A stretch of 64,000 nt of DNA from Bacillus sp. ZZV12-4809 (GTDB taxonomy: Bacteria; Bacillota; Bacilli; Bacillales; Cytobacillaceae). Shown piece by piece: positions 52,927 through 61,940 of the stretch. The notes beneath the pieces are model-generated. The model made no database searches. It worked only from the letters and a program-made list of their open reading frames with translations, and was not told the origin of the DNA. The DNA lies in the NCBI RefSeq assembly GCF_009849585.1, contig NZ_VCRN01000004.1, forward strand, positions 62,001 to 126,000, in the 5' to 3' direction. Position numbers and translations under genes: made by a program. Each line of letters opens with the position of its first letter. The first letter of the stretch is position 1.

Positions 52927-54201
52927 TTAATGTAATTTTTTTAAAGCTTCAAACAGCAGCTTGACGGCATTCAACATCGTGTCTTCCTTAATATCAAACT
53001 TTTCATTATGATGGCCAGCTGCCAGTTCTGTCCCGAAAATGCAGTAAGTGGCCTGCCCTCCAGATTGCTGAACACGCTCTATAAAAAAGGTTGCGTCCTC
53101 AGAGCCTGCCGGTGAACCGTCTTCAAGAATGCTTTCTTTTAAATAGTCAGCTTCTTGTGCACATGAATGCAGGACACTGGCCAGCTCTTTTGATCCTTGA
53201 GCGCTAATGGCTTCGCCCACAGTCTGAATCTCGTACACTACTCCATACATTTGGGCAGATCCTGCGATAACAGCTTCAGCCTGGGCTTTGACATATTCGT
53301 TAATTTTTGTCGTTTCCCCGCGTGTTTCAATTTTCAGCACCGCTTTATCTGCGATAATATTGCGGCCTGAGCCTGCATGCAATTCACCCACATTAATGCG
53401 GGTTGCCCCTTCTGAATGGCGCGGAATAGCATAAATATTTAAAGCGGCAGAAGCAGCTGCCAGCAGGGCATTTTTCCCTTCTTCCGGATTTCCGCCTGCG
53501 TGGGATGAAACTCCTTTAAACGTTACATCAAGCTTTGACGTGGCTAAAAATCCGTTTTTTGATGCCACAAACTGCCCATCTGGAACTCCTGTGCCGACAT
53601 GTGAGGCAATTAAATAATCCACATCATCAACAACTCCTGCTTCGGCCATTGAACGAGCCCCGCGGGTGCCTTCCTCGGCGGGCTGAAAAATCAGTTTGAT
53701 TTTCCCCTTTAGGCTCTCTTTATGTTCAGCAATTAAGCTTGCCAGCCCAAGCCCGATCGCTGTATGGGCATCATGTCCACAGGCGTGCATGGTGTTTGGA
53801 ACTGAAGAGCTGAATCCTTCTTTTTGAGGAAAATGGCTGTCTTCCTCTGATTCAAGGATCGGCAATGCATCCATATCCACACGGAAGGCGATGGTCGGGC
53901 CTTCCTTTTTCGTATCCATCGTCGCGACAATACCGGTGTATCCCTCTTTGAAGGGTTCAATATACTCTTTTTTTGCCCCATTTTCGAGAGCCCATTGGTA
54001 GTGTGCTGCTGTTTCCTCTTGGTTCGGCTTACCCATAACATAATCAGCGGACATTACCTGCCTGCCCATTTTAAGCCCGAAGCCAAGTTCATCCAGGATT
54101 GATGCGACAATGGAGGCTGTGCGCATTTCCAGGAATCCTCCTTCCGGGTAACGGTGAAAATCGCGCCTCCACTTTTTTAGTTGATTTTCAAGATTACTCA
54201 C
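52927..54201 (-). CDS. M20-family amidohydrolase (AbgA-like, second copy)
   Basis: This is a metallo-amidohydrolase of 424 aa. Metal-binding segments are MHACGHDAHTAIGLGLA and FQPAEEGTRGARSM. It is paralogous to the gene at 57520, sharing the layout GFLATSKLDVTFKGVSSHAGGNPE. AbgA-like enzymes cleave the amide between an aromatic acid and glutamate. Start is a GTG, with AGGATG upstream, 20 bp after abgT. Confidence 0.88.
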   Translation of the reverse strand: MSNLENQLKKWRRDFHRYPEGGFLEMRTASIVASILDELGFGLKMGRQVMSADYVMGKPNQEETAAHYQWALENGAKKEYIEPFKEGYTGIVATMDTKKEGPTIAFRVDMDALPILESEEDSHFPQKEGFSSSVPNTMHACGHDAHTAIGLGLASLIAEHKESLKGKIKLIFQPAEEGTRGARSMAEAGVVDDVDYLIASHVGTGVPDGQFVASKNGFLATSKLDVTFKGVSSHAGGNPEEGKNALLAAASAALNIYAIPRHSEGATRINVGELHAGSGRNIIADKAVLKIETRGETTKINEYVKAQAEAVIAGSAQMYGVVYEIQTVGEAISAQGSKELASVLHSCAQEADYLKESILEDGSPAGSEDATFFIERVQQSGGQATYCIFGTELAAGHHNEKFDIKEDTMLNAVKLLFEALKKLH

Positions 54202-54221
54202 TACTTAATCACATCCTATTT

Positions 54222-55769
54222 TTATAGATACGGGCCGATTCCCGGACCAAACGGAATTCCAAGGAAGACGAACACTAAAATCATAATGATCCAAGTGATC
54301 AGGAACGTAACCGAGTACGGCAGCATTAAAGAAATGAATGTTCCAATTCCCGCTTTTTTGTCATATTTCTGCATAAACGCCAGGGCAATAACCATATATG
54401 GCATCATTGGTGTCACGATATTGGTTGATGAATCTGCTACACGGTAAGCCACTTGCGTAAACGCAGGGTGATAGCCAAACTGCATAAACATTGGCACAAA
54501 CACAGGTGCTTCAAGCGCCCACTTAGCTGAACCTGAAGTGATCAGGAAGTTCAGGGAAGCTGTAAAAATGATGTAGCCGATAATTAGGCCAATTCCGGTA
54601 AATTCCACGTCTTTTAGGAATTCTGCTCCATTTACTGCTACCCAGGTTGCGATATTAGACCAGCTGAAGTAAGCGATAAATTGGGCGATTGCGAAGATTA
54701 AGACAATATAAGACGCCATATCCTTCATGGATTCAGCCATAAAATTGGCAACATCTTTACTGCTCTTAATATTTCCAACTGTTATTCCATAAACAGTACC
54801 GATAATGATGAAGAAGAAGAGAATAATTGGAATAATGCCATCCAGGAATGGAGATGGAACCAGACCGCCATCTTCATTGGTTAATGGGCTATTTGGTATA
54901 AGGATCGCTCCCACAATAAGGGCAATGTAGGCGAACCCGGCAATCGTTGCATTCCGCAATGCCTTGCCTGCATTAGGCGGATCTTCCTTAATTGCTTCTT
55001 TAACCTCATCGCCTTTGTATTCTCCAAGACGCGGTTCTATGAACTTCGTCGTGACTAGTCCCCCGACAATGGTTAAAACAAATACGGAAACAATATTAAA
55101 ATACCAGTTATCAATTGGTGTAACGACAATATTTTCGTCAATAATCTTGGCAGCTTCTGTTGAAATCCCTGCCAACAGTGCGTCCGTTCCCGCAATGAGC
55201 AGGTTTGCTGTAAAACCGGCACCTGCGGATGCATACCCTGCAGCCAAACCGGCAATTGGATTCCGGCCGATTTTGTAGAAGACCATTGCGGCAAGCGGCG
55301 GAACCAGGACCATCGCAGCATCTGATGCAATATTCCCCATGATCCCGACAAACACAACGGTGTACGTGATTAATGCAGGAGGAGATTTTAAAATCGTCTT
55401 CTTAATGGCATAATCCAGCATGCCGACTTTCTCGGCAAGACCGATCCCGAGCATCATGGACAGAACCAGTCCAAGAGGCGCAAATCCGGTGAAGTTATCG
55501 AGCATGGAAGTCAGGATGAAATTCAGGCCTTCTGCAGATGCCAGGTTCTTAACCTCGAGCTCCTCTCCAGATCCCGGATGGACAACAGTAGCACCAAAGG
55601 CGCTAAATATGGCTGAAACGATAATAACAAGCACTGCGAGCCCGGCAAATAATATGAATGGATCCGGGAGCTTGTTGCCGACCTTTTCGACTCCATTAAG
55701 AAATCGCTGGGCAATCCCTGGTTTCGTGTTTTCTGATACCACTTTCTCTCCTTGCTTTTGTGTTTTCAT
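54222..55769 (-). CDS. abgT: AbgT-family transporter (p-aminobenzoyl-glutamate type)
   Basis: This is a membrane transporter of 515 aa with about thirteen hydrophobic segments. AbgT features include GNKLPDPFILFAGLA, NLLIAGTDALLAGI and VADSSTNIVTPMMPYM. The E. coli protein imports p-aminobenzoyl-glutamate; other members are reported to export sulfonamides. Flanked by two AbgA-like and one AbgB-like peptidases, import of acyl-amino acids fits best. The 317-bp upstream gap holds a 52-bp tandem repeat. Confidence 0.92.
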   Translation of the reverse strand: MKTQKQGEKVVSENTKPGIAQRFLNGVEKVGNKLPDPFILFAGLAVLVIIVSAIFSAFGATVVHPGSGEELEVKNLASAEGLNFILTSMLDNFTGFAPLGLVLSMMLGIGLAEKVGMLDYAIKKTILKSPPALITYTVVFVGIMGNIASDAAMVLVPPLAAMVFYKIGRNPIAGLAAGYASAGAGFTANLLIAGTDALLAGISTEAAKIIDENIVVTPIDNWYFNIVSVFVLTIVGGLVTTKFIEPRLGEYKGDEVKEAIKEDPPNAGKALRNATIAGFAYIALIVGAILIPNSPLTNEDGGLVPSPFLDGIIPIILFFFIIIGTVYGITVGNIKSSKDVANFMAESMKDMASYIVLIFAIAQFIAYFSWSNIATWVAVNGAEFLKDVEFTGIGLIIGYIIFTASLNFLITSGSAKWALEAPVFVPMFMQFGYHPAFTQVAYRVADSSTNIVTPMMPYMVIALAFMQKYDKKAGIGTFISLMLPYSVTFLITWIIMILVFVFLGIPFGPGIGPYL

Positions 55770-55842
55770 ATACTCCCCTCGCTTTTCTGTTTTTGGATTT
55801 GTTACTGGTAAATGAAGCTGCGTTTGTTTCCCATGCGGCGTC

Positions 55843-56061
55843 CTTGTTCGGACAGGTGTTTTGGATTTCTGCTTTCTGTGTCCGAAGCTGCTTCGAGTTC
55901 GGACACTTAACCCGGAATTTCCGCTTTTTCTGTCCGAAGCTGCTCCAGGTTCGGACTCTAAACCAGAGATTTCCGCTTTTTCTGTCCGAAGTTGCTCCAG
56001 GTTCGGACTCTAAACCAGAGATTTTTGCTTTTTCTGTCCGAAGCTGCTCCTAGTTCGGACT
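55843..56061. repeat. 52-bp tandem repeat with internal hairpins
   Basis: Four copies start at 55879, 55931, 55983 and 56035, exactly 52 bp apart, with a degenerate partial copy before them. Each contains GTCCGAA and TTCGGAC as a 7-bp inverted repeat around GCTGCTCCAG, so each can fold as a hairpin. The copies differ by only a few bases, with copies 2 and 3 closest. It fills the gap between abgB and abgT, within the operon. Confidence 0.85.
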
Positions 56062-56086
56062 CACCTCGCTCCCGACCAAATGGAAC

Positions 56087-57508
56087 CTACTTTAAAGTTG
56101 ATGGCTCAACTTCTGCAGGAATTGGACATGTGTAGTGATTAGCTTCCTTAAACTTTTCGAATTCCTTTTTGATAGCTTCCAATTTCTCCTGGTCTGTCAG
56201 CAGTTTTATAGCGGTTAATGCCATAGCTTCTGCTGCCCGGAGCATTCCTTTATGGGCGTAGCTGCTGATGCCTTGAGTGGTCATCTGCCATGTATGCAGC
56301 GGTGTCCCCAGTGCTGATGTTGAGGCTGTCAGCTGTGCGGTTGGGACGACCCAGCTTACATCAGAGACATCAGTAGAGCCGGCAAGGACTTCTTTGGAAG
56401 GTTCATAGGCAGATATGGTTTCCGCCAGGTATTTTCCTTCAAACTCACTGCCGTCCCCTACATAGCCAAATCCTCTTAAAATATCTAAATAGCTTTCTTT
56501 CTCACCATCTGATAGGGTGGCCCAAAGTTTTTCGGCAAATGCCTTTTCCTCTTGGTTTGGTTTTTCAATGCCGGCTTCCTGAAGGCTTTGATAGAGTATT
56601 TTTTCAAGGCTGCGGTTTGGAATATAGTTGGAGCATGCCTTGTCAAACTCAATGGTAAGCTCTGTTTCTGTCATCAGAGCCGCTCCCTCCGCGATTTTGC
56701 AAACCCGTTTGTAGATTTCATCCACCTGCTGAACCTTTGGCGCCCGGATCAGATAAAGGACTTCGGCATCTGCCTGTACGACATTTGGCGAGATGCCCCC
56801 TGTGTTGGTGATGGCGTAATGCATTCTGGCTTCCGGCACGACATGCTCGCGAAGGTAATTCACACCTACGTTCATGAGCTCAACCGCATCAAGGGCACTT
56901 CTCCCCAGGTGAGGCGAGTTCGCTGCATGTGAGGATAAGCCTTTAAAACGAAAATAAACCTGATAGTTTGCAAGACTGGATAAGCTCATGATGCTGTTCC
57001 CTGGAGAGGGATGCCATGTTAAGGCAGCATCCACCCCTTCAAATACTCCTTCGCGGACCATGAAGGTTTTCCCGGAGCCGCCCTCTTCGCCAGGACAGCC
57101 AAAGAACTTAACAGTCCCAGGCATATTGTTTTCTTCTAAATATTTTTTTGCTGCACAGGCTGCTGCAAAAGCTCCTGTCCCCAGCAGGTTATGCCCGCAG
57201 CCATGACCGACATTCAGCTCGGTTGGCTCGAACGAAGTTTTGTTTGGCACCTGCCCCAATCCGGACAGAGCATCGAATTCACCAAGAAACCCAATAACAG
57301 GAGCTCCGCTTCCGTAAGAAGCTACAAAAGCGGTTTCAATATTTCCAGCATTCCGTTCCACCTGGAATCCTGCTTTTTCGCATTCAGATGCCAGGAATTC
57401 TGCTGATGCATACTCTTCAAATCTAGTTTCCGGATGATGGTAGATATACTCACTGATTTTCTCAAATTCTTCTTTGTTTTCAGACAAAAATAGTTTTGCA
57501 AAGTTCAT
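56087..57508 (-). CDS. abgB: M20-family amidohydrolase (AbgB-like)
   Basis: This is a metallo-amidohydrolase of 473 aa, the length typical for AbgB. Metal segments are LNVGHGCGHNLLGTGAFAA and CPGEEGGSGKTFM. AbgB forms the p-aminobenzoyl-glutamate hydrolase with AbgA, whose gene lies 11 bp upstream. Together they release glutamate from imported folate breakdown products or related compounds. Confidence 0.9.
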   Translation of the reverse strand: MNFAKLFLSENKEEFEKISEYIYHHPETRFEEYASAEFLASECEKAGFQVERNAGNIETAFVASYGSGAPVIGFLGEFDALSGLGQVPNKTSFEPTELNVGHGCGHNLLGTGAFAAACAAKKYLEENNMPGTVKFFGCPGEEGGSGKTFMVREGVFEGVDAALTWHPSPGNSIMSLSSLANYQVYFRFKGLSSHAANSPHLGRSALDAVELMNVGVNYLREHVVPEARMHYAITNTGGISPNVVQADAEVLYLIRAPKVQQVDEIYKRVCKIAEGAALMTETELTIEFDKACSNYIPNRSLEKILYQSLQEAGIEKPNQEEKAFAEKLWATLSDGEKESYLDILRGFGYVGDGSEFEGKYLAETISAYEPSKEVLAGSTDVSDVSWVVPTAQLTASTSALGTPLHTWQMTTQGISSYAHKGMLRAAEAMALTAIKLLTDQEKLEAIKKEFEKFKEANHYTCPIPAEVEPSTLK

Positions 57509-57519
57509 GATTTCCTCCC

Positions 57520-58821
57520 TTAGTTCTTAATGGACGAACCGCCATTTAAGATGTGAATAAAAGCATCGACCGCAGCCAGCAAAGCTTCTTCCTCAAAATC
57601 GAATTGAGGATGATGGTGTGGAAAATCCAGCTTCGTCCCAAACAGCATAAACGTAGCTTTGCCGCCATGCTTTTGAACCCGGTTCATCATAAAGCTGACG
57701 TCTTCCGATCCGGAGACAGGGACAGAAGGCAGCACTTCTTTCACAAGCTCGCTTGTTGCACACCATTTAGTAATTTTCGGAATCAGCTCTTCATCACAGA
57801 CAACCACTTCTGTAACTCCAACTGCTTCGATTGTGCAGGACACATCATGCATATCTGCTGCAGCCTGAATAATCCGTGTCGCTTTTTCGGCCATATATTG
57901 AGCAATCTCAGGTGTCTCACCCCGCACTTCTATTTCCATATAGCTGTCTCCCGGTATGATGTTCCGGCCGCTCCCTGCAGTAAGCTTTCCTACATTTACC
58001 CTGGTGACGCCATCATGATGGCGCGGAATAGCGTAAAGGTTGTTAGCAGATGTCGTTGCAGCCAATAAAGCATTTTTTCCGAGTTCCGGGTTGATGCCGG
58101 CATGTGAGGAAACTCCTTTAAAATAAGCATTGTATTTAGTCGAAGCCAAAAATCCCGGCGTTGTGGCAGCGATTGTCCCAACCGGCAGGGACTTAATGCC
58201 AATATGGCCTGAATAAAAATAATCAACATCATCAAGCCAGCCTTTGTCCGTCATCGCCCGAGCGCCCCGTCCACCTTCTTCAGCCGGCTGAAACAAAAGG
58301 GTAAAACGGCCCTTAAGATGATCACTATGGGAAGAGATATACTGAGCTACCCCAAGGCCGATGGCAGTATGTCCGTCATGGCCGCACGAATGCATCACAT
58401 TCTCTTCTTTTGAGACAAAATCATATTGAGCTGGACGATGGGCACGATCTGCAGATTCGTGTATCGGCAGGGCGTCAATATCAAAGCGAAAACCAACATG
58501 ATCCCCTGTTCTGCCAGTATCCCAGACTGCCACAAGTCCTGTATTGCCGCCGCGCATTTGAGCGAGCCAGGACTCTTCAACTCCCCATTCCCTCGCCTTT
58601 TTTTCTTGAGCCTCAAGATCAGCTTTTGCCGGAAGCCCCATACGGGAATTCTCTTCAAGGGCGTCTTTCCCTATATAAAGTTTGAAACCCATCTTTTCCA
58701 GTTCTTTTCCGATCCGGTATGTAGTGATATACTCCATGAACCCCAGTTCAGGCAAAGCATGCAAAGTGCGGCGCCATTTGATCAGCTGGGGAGATATTTC
58801 CTTTAAAAAGCTGCTGTCCAT
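57520..58821 (-). CDS. abgA: M20-family amidohydrolase (AbgA-like, first copy)
   Basis: This is a metallo-amidohydrolase of 433 aa and the first gene of the operon. Metal ligands lie in MHSCGHDGHTAIGLG and FQPAEEGGRGARAM. AbgA features include the insertion around residues 60-100 (LEAQEKKAREWGVEESWLAQ) seen in this subgroup. It should form a complex with AbgB. AAGGGGG precedes the ATG, and a well-formed sigma-A promoter lies about 60-85 bp upstream. Confidence 0.9.
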   Translation of the reverse strand: MDSSFLKEISPQLIKWRRTLHALPELGFMEYITTYRIGKELEKMGFKLYIGKDALEENSRMGLPAKADLEAQEKKAREWGVEESWLAQMRGGNTGLVAVWDTGRTGDHVGFRFDIDALPIHESADRAHRPAQYDFVSKEENVMHSCGHDGHTAIGLGVAQYISSHSDHLKGRFTLLFQPAEEGGRGARAMTDKGWLDDVDYFYSGHIGIKSLPVGTIAATTPGFLASTKYNAYFKGVSSHAGINPELGKNALLAATTSANNLYAIPRHHDGVTRVNVGKLTAGSGRNIIPGDSYMEIEVRGETPEIAQYMAEKATRIIQAAADMHDVSCTIEAVGVTEVVVCDEELIPKITKWCATSELVKEVLPSVPVSGSEDVSFMMNRVQKHGGKATFMLFGTKLDFPHHHPQFDFEEEALLAAVDAFIHILNGGSSIKN

Positions 58822-58879
58822 AAAGATCCCCCTTCTTGATTGTTATTTCGGACATTTTCCGTTTCAATACCTTAAATGT

Positions 58880-58907
58880 AATATACACATATTGTTAGAA
58901 AATTCAA
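58880..58907 (-). promoter_or_regulatory. Sigma-A promoter of the abg operon
   Basis: On the minus strand, TTGAAT and TATATT are separated by 16 nt, about 60 bp upstream of the abgA start. Confidence 0.65.
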
Positions 58908-58957
58908 AGTAAACATTTAATAATTAAACAAAAATCTTTGTATAAAAACACTTGAGC

Positions 58958-59005
58958 AAAAAAAAAAGCGAAATACCCAGCTATATAAATAGCTGGGTAT
59001 TTCGC
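58958..59005 (-). terminator. Strong terminator after the sigma-54 activator gene
   Basis: A 17-bp perfect stem (GCGAAATACCCAGCTAT with its complement, 4-nt loop) is followed by ten T residues on the minus strand. Confidence 0.95.
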
Positions 59006-59020
59006 GTCCTAATGAACTTC

Positions 59021-60505
59021 CTAATTCCGCGCTCCCGTCATATCGTCTTTTTTAATCCCTAAACGTTTCATTTTCCGTATTAAATTTGCATGGTTGACAC
59101 CCAGCTGAGCAGCAGCTGATCGAATGCTTTTGGAATTGTCCAATGCAGCGATAATTCTGTTTCTTTCGTACTCGTCCAGGGACTCCTTCAAGTTCTTAGG
59201 CTCTGGTTCTCTCTGTGTTAAATCGGCTTCACTTTCAACTGTATTAAAAGGATGGGCAAAATCCCAATTCTCCTTAATATTTTCTGGCAGATCGTTAGGT
59301 GTAATGAATAATGAAGTAGTCGACACGATTAAAAACTCCATTACATTTCGAAGCTCCCGGACATTTCCCGGCCAGGCGTATTTGGTTAAAATTTCAACCA
59401 CTTCCGGCTGTATTTGTTTTTGGATTTTATATTGGAGGCAAAATTCACTTAAAAAGTGCTCAACCAGAGGTGAAATATCTTCCCTCCGTTCACTTAAAGG
59501 AGGAATTTCAAGATGAATGACATTGATTCTATACCATAAATCCTGACGGAACTTTTTCTCCAATACAAGTTGTCTCAGGTCCTGGTTAGTGGAACAGATC
59601 AATCGAAAAGAAAGCTCTCTTGGCTTTGTATCCCCAATACGCGTTACCGTCTTTTCCTGCAATACGCGCAATAATTTGACTTGCAGCGGCAACGGAATAT
59701 CTCCAATTTCATCCAGTAAGATCGTTCCATTATTGGCTTGCTCAAAAAAGCCAGGCTTTCCTTCTCTCCGTGCCCCAGTAAAAGAGCCGCTTGCATAGCC
59801 GAACATTTCCGATTCGAATAATTCAGCCGGTATAGCACCACAGTTTACCTTGATAAATGTTTTTTTATCTGAAGAGCTCAATTGATGTATCATGCCCGCC
59901 AGTACTTCTTTGCCGGTGCCCGACGGCCCGGTTATTAATATATTCGTAGGAAAAGGAGCTACCTGCTTAATTTTTTCATAGAGCTTATGCATAGGGGGAC
60001 TGGCGTATATTAAAGAAGCCTGCTCTTCCTCATTACTTGCTGTGAGTTTATCGGCATGACTTTCATTCAGCTGCTGAGCTTGTCGTAATTGTTTTTGCAG
60101 GTGATGCAGATAGGTTACATCCCTCACGCTGGTTACAATCATTTTTACTTCCTGGTCCTTGTCCAAAATAGGATTAGCAGTGACCACAAAATACTTTTGT
60201 TTCTTAATCAATTGAATGATAGTTGTTTTCTTTTTTGATTCCATTGCCATTAACGCAGCTGAACGATCAAAGTATTCATTCAAAACCAGGTCCTTGATGT
60301 TCTTCCCCACAACCTCTTCTCTCGCTATACCAGTCATGTCCTCATAGGATTTGTTTGCTTCTAATACAACTCCATTCCGATCGACAACGAATAAACCATC
60401 TGAAGAAAAATGGATAATAGACTTGAGGTTTTCATTTATTATCCGTAATTTTTCCAGCTCGTCGAACAATTGTCTATCTTCGCTATGCATATCGGCTGAA
60501 CCCAA
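59021..60505 (-). CDS. Sigma-54-dependent PAS-domain activator (Xsc operon)
   Basis: This is an enhancer-binding protein of 494 aa. A PAS domain (about residues 20-135, LFVVDRNGVVLEANKSYEDM) precedes the AAA+ domain with Walker A GPSGTGKE and GSFTGA in place of GAFTGA for sigma-54 contact. A Fis-type helix ends it (SAAAQLGVNHANLIRKMKRL). The frame is open much further upstream, but a TTG at 60505 with AAGGAGG 8 nt upstream is the best start. It is divergent from the Fe-alcohol dehydrogenase gene, whose promoter is sigma-54 type. Confidence 0.9.
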   Translation of the reverse strand: MGSADMHSEDRQLFDELEKLRIINENLKSIIHFSSDGLFVVDRNGVVLEANKSYEDMTGIAREEVVGKNIKDLVLNEYFDRSAALMAMESKKKTTIIQLIKKQKYFVVTANPILDKDQEVKMIVTSVRDVTYLHHLQKQLRQAQQLNESHADKLTASNEEEQASLIYASPPMHKLYEKIKQVAPFPTNILITGPSGTGKEVLAGMIHQLSSSDKKTFIKVNCGAIPAELFESEMFGYASGSFTGARREGKPGFFEQANNGTILLDEIGDIPLPLQVKLLRVLQEKTVTRIGDTKPRELSFRLICSTNQDLRQLVLEKKFRQDLWYRINVIHLEIPPLSERREDISPLVEHFLSEFCLQYKIQKQIQPEVVEILTKYAWPGNVRELRNVMEFLIVSTTSLFITPNDLPENIKENWDFAHPFNTVESEADLTQREPEPKNLKESLDEYERNRIIAALDNSKSIRSAAAQLGVNHANLIRKMKRLGIKKDDMTGARN

Positions 60506-60549
60506 CAGAACTCCCTCCTTATAAACAGTTGTCCTTTTAACACCATTAT

Positions 60550-60566
60550 GGTTACAAATTGATACC
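60550..60566. promoter_or_regulatory. Candidate enhancer dyad upstream of the sigma-54 promoter
   Basis: GGTTACAAATTGATACC has dyad symmetry (GGT-N2-CAA-N-TTG-N2-ACC) and lies about 55 bp upstream of the -24 element. An AAACAGTTG direct repeat (60523 and 60590) flanks it. Either could be the activator site. Confidence 0.4.
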
Positions 60567-60618
60567 ACCCATTTCATTATACAATATAAAAACAGTTGAT
60601 TTTCAAGAATATTCAGTT

Positions 60619-60634
60619 TGGCACGAATATTGCA
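60619..60634 (+). promoter_or_regulatory. Sigma-54 promoter of the Fe-ADH/xsc operon
   Basis: TGGCACGAATATTGCA fully matches the -24/-12 consensus (TGGCACR-N4-TTGCW). It lies about 40 bp upstream of the alcohol dehydrogenase start. Confidence 0.92.
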
Positions 60635-60672
60635 AATAATATTAGCGAGTAACTTAAAAAGGAGTGATGTAT

Positions 60673-61863
60673 ATGGACATACATATGGCAAGACTTGATC
60701 TTCCGTCCCTCATCCATGCCGGAAGAGGGAGTATAAATCAGCTGCCTGAATTTGTCCTTTCCACCGGCGGAAGCAGAGTTTTTGTGCTGATGGATTCATT
60801 TTTAGCACGAGCACCCGTAAGTCTTGATGAAAAGGTAAGAGGCATTTTAAAGAAGGTGAATATTGAAAGCGTTATCTTTAGTTCCTTTTCGGGTGAACCG
60901 ACAACTGAACATGTAAATGCCGCTCTGGAAATCATGAAGGATTTTAAAGCAGATTGTGTCGTTGGGATTGGCGGCGGCAGTGCGATGGATTTATCAAAAG
61001 CCGCATCCCTATTTGGAAAAAGCCAGGATCTTAGCTGGGCAGAAATTGTAAATAAACCGATCCTGGACCGTTATCCGCTCCTGTTAGTCCCAACAACAGC
61101 TGGCACTGGTTCAGAGGCTACAAAGGTTATGGTTATTACGAATACGGACTCAAACCTCAAAATGAATCCAGGCCATAAGGATTTAATTCCTGACGCAGCT
61201 ATCCTCGATCCAGAATTAACTTTGAGCTTGCCAAAGGCATTCACTGCCTATACCGGACTTGATGCTTTAACACATGCAATAGAAGCGTATGTTTCCACAA
61301 GGGCTACAAGAATGACAGACTTTTTTGCATTAGAAGCCATACGAATGATTGGAAAATCACTCCCTATTATTTATGAAAACGGAGAGAACCTGGAAGAAAG
61401 AGAAAATATGAGTATAGCAAGCTGCTATGCGGGAATTGCCTTCTCCAATGCATCAACAAATTTGGCTCATGCGGCAGGAAGGTCACTGGGAGCCCGGTTC
61501 CATATCCCGCATGGCCTGAGTGTAGCTCTGCTGCTGCCATTTGTAATGGAGTTCAGTCTGGACTCTGCAGAACAGCGCTATGCTGAAGTGGCTGTTGCTC
61601 TGGGAGCTTCCCCTTCATTAAGCCAAAAAGAATTGGCGGAACAATCTATCCATCTGATTTATGAGTACAATACTAAATTTAATATATGGACTGATGGCCA
61701 AAAATTTATCAATCTCGAGGATTTGAAAAAAGAAATTTCTGCTTTATCTAGAGATGCCTTGTCAGGGAACGGGATTTTGACCAATCGAAAAGTCCCTTCT
61801 TATGAAGAGCTGATAAAGGTATTTGAGAAGTTGGCCAACAAATTATCTTATGTGTACAGCTGA
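60673..61863 (+). CDS. Iron-containing alcohol dehydrogenase, probable isethionate/sulfoacetaldehyde dehydrogenase
   Basis: This is a metal-dependent NAD-linked dehydrogenase of 396 aa. Metal ligands are visible in GLDALTHAIEAY and NLAHAAGRSLGARFHIPHG, and GGGSAMDLSKAA binds the cofactor. The ATG at 60673 has GGAG 8 nt upstream. The earlier GTG and ATG are too close to it. Because Xsc follows in the same operon, the best guess is oxidation of isethionate to sulfoacetaldehyde. Related Fe-type enzymes are known to catalyse the reverse step in anaerobes. Other short 2-hydroxy compounds cannot be excluded. Confidence 0.85.
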   Translation: MDIHMARLDLPSLIHAGRGSINQLPEFVLSTGGSRVFVLMDSFLARAPVSLDEKVRGILKKVNIESVIFSSFSGEPTTEHVNAALEIMKDFKADCVVGIGGGSAMDLSKAASLFGKSQDLSWAEIVNKPILDRYPLLLVPTTAGTGSEATKVMVITNTDSNLKMNPGHKDLIPDAAILDPELTLSLPKAFTAYTGLDALTHAIEAYVSTRATRMTDFFALEAIRMIGKSLPIIYENGENLEERENMSIASCYAGIAFSNASTNLAHAAGRSLGARFHIPHGLSVALLLPFVMEFSLDSAEQRYAEVAVALGASPSLSQKELAEQSIHLIYEYNTKFNIWTDGQKFINLEDLKKEISALSRDALSGNGILTNRKVPSYEELIKVFEKLANKLSYVYS

Positions 61864-61940
61864 TTTTATCGAGTAATTCCCTGTTAATTTCGGTACCTGG
61901 CAAATTATAAATATACTAAATCAATTTGGGAGGAATACAA

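Noticed and set aside
55760..56053. Plus-strand open frame of 97 codons with repeated peptide
   Set aside because: It simply reads through the 52-bp tandem repeat on the strand opposite to the operon; no ribosome site was seen.
55843..56061. CRISPR-like array
   Set aside because: Copies are contiguous 52-bp tandem units with no variable spacers, and no cas genes are present.
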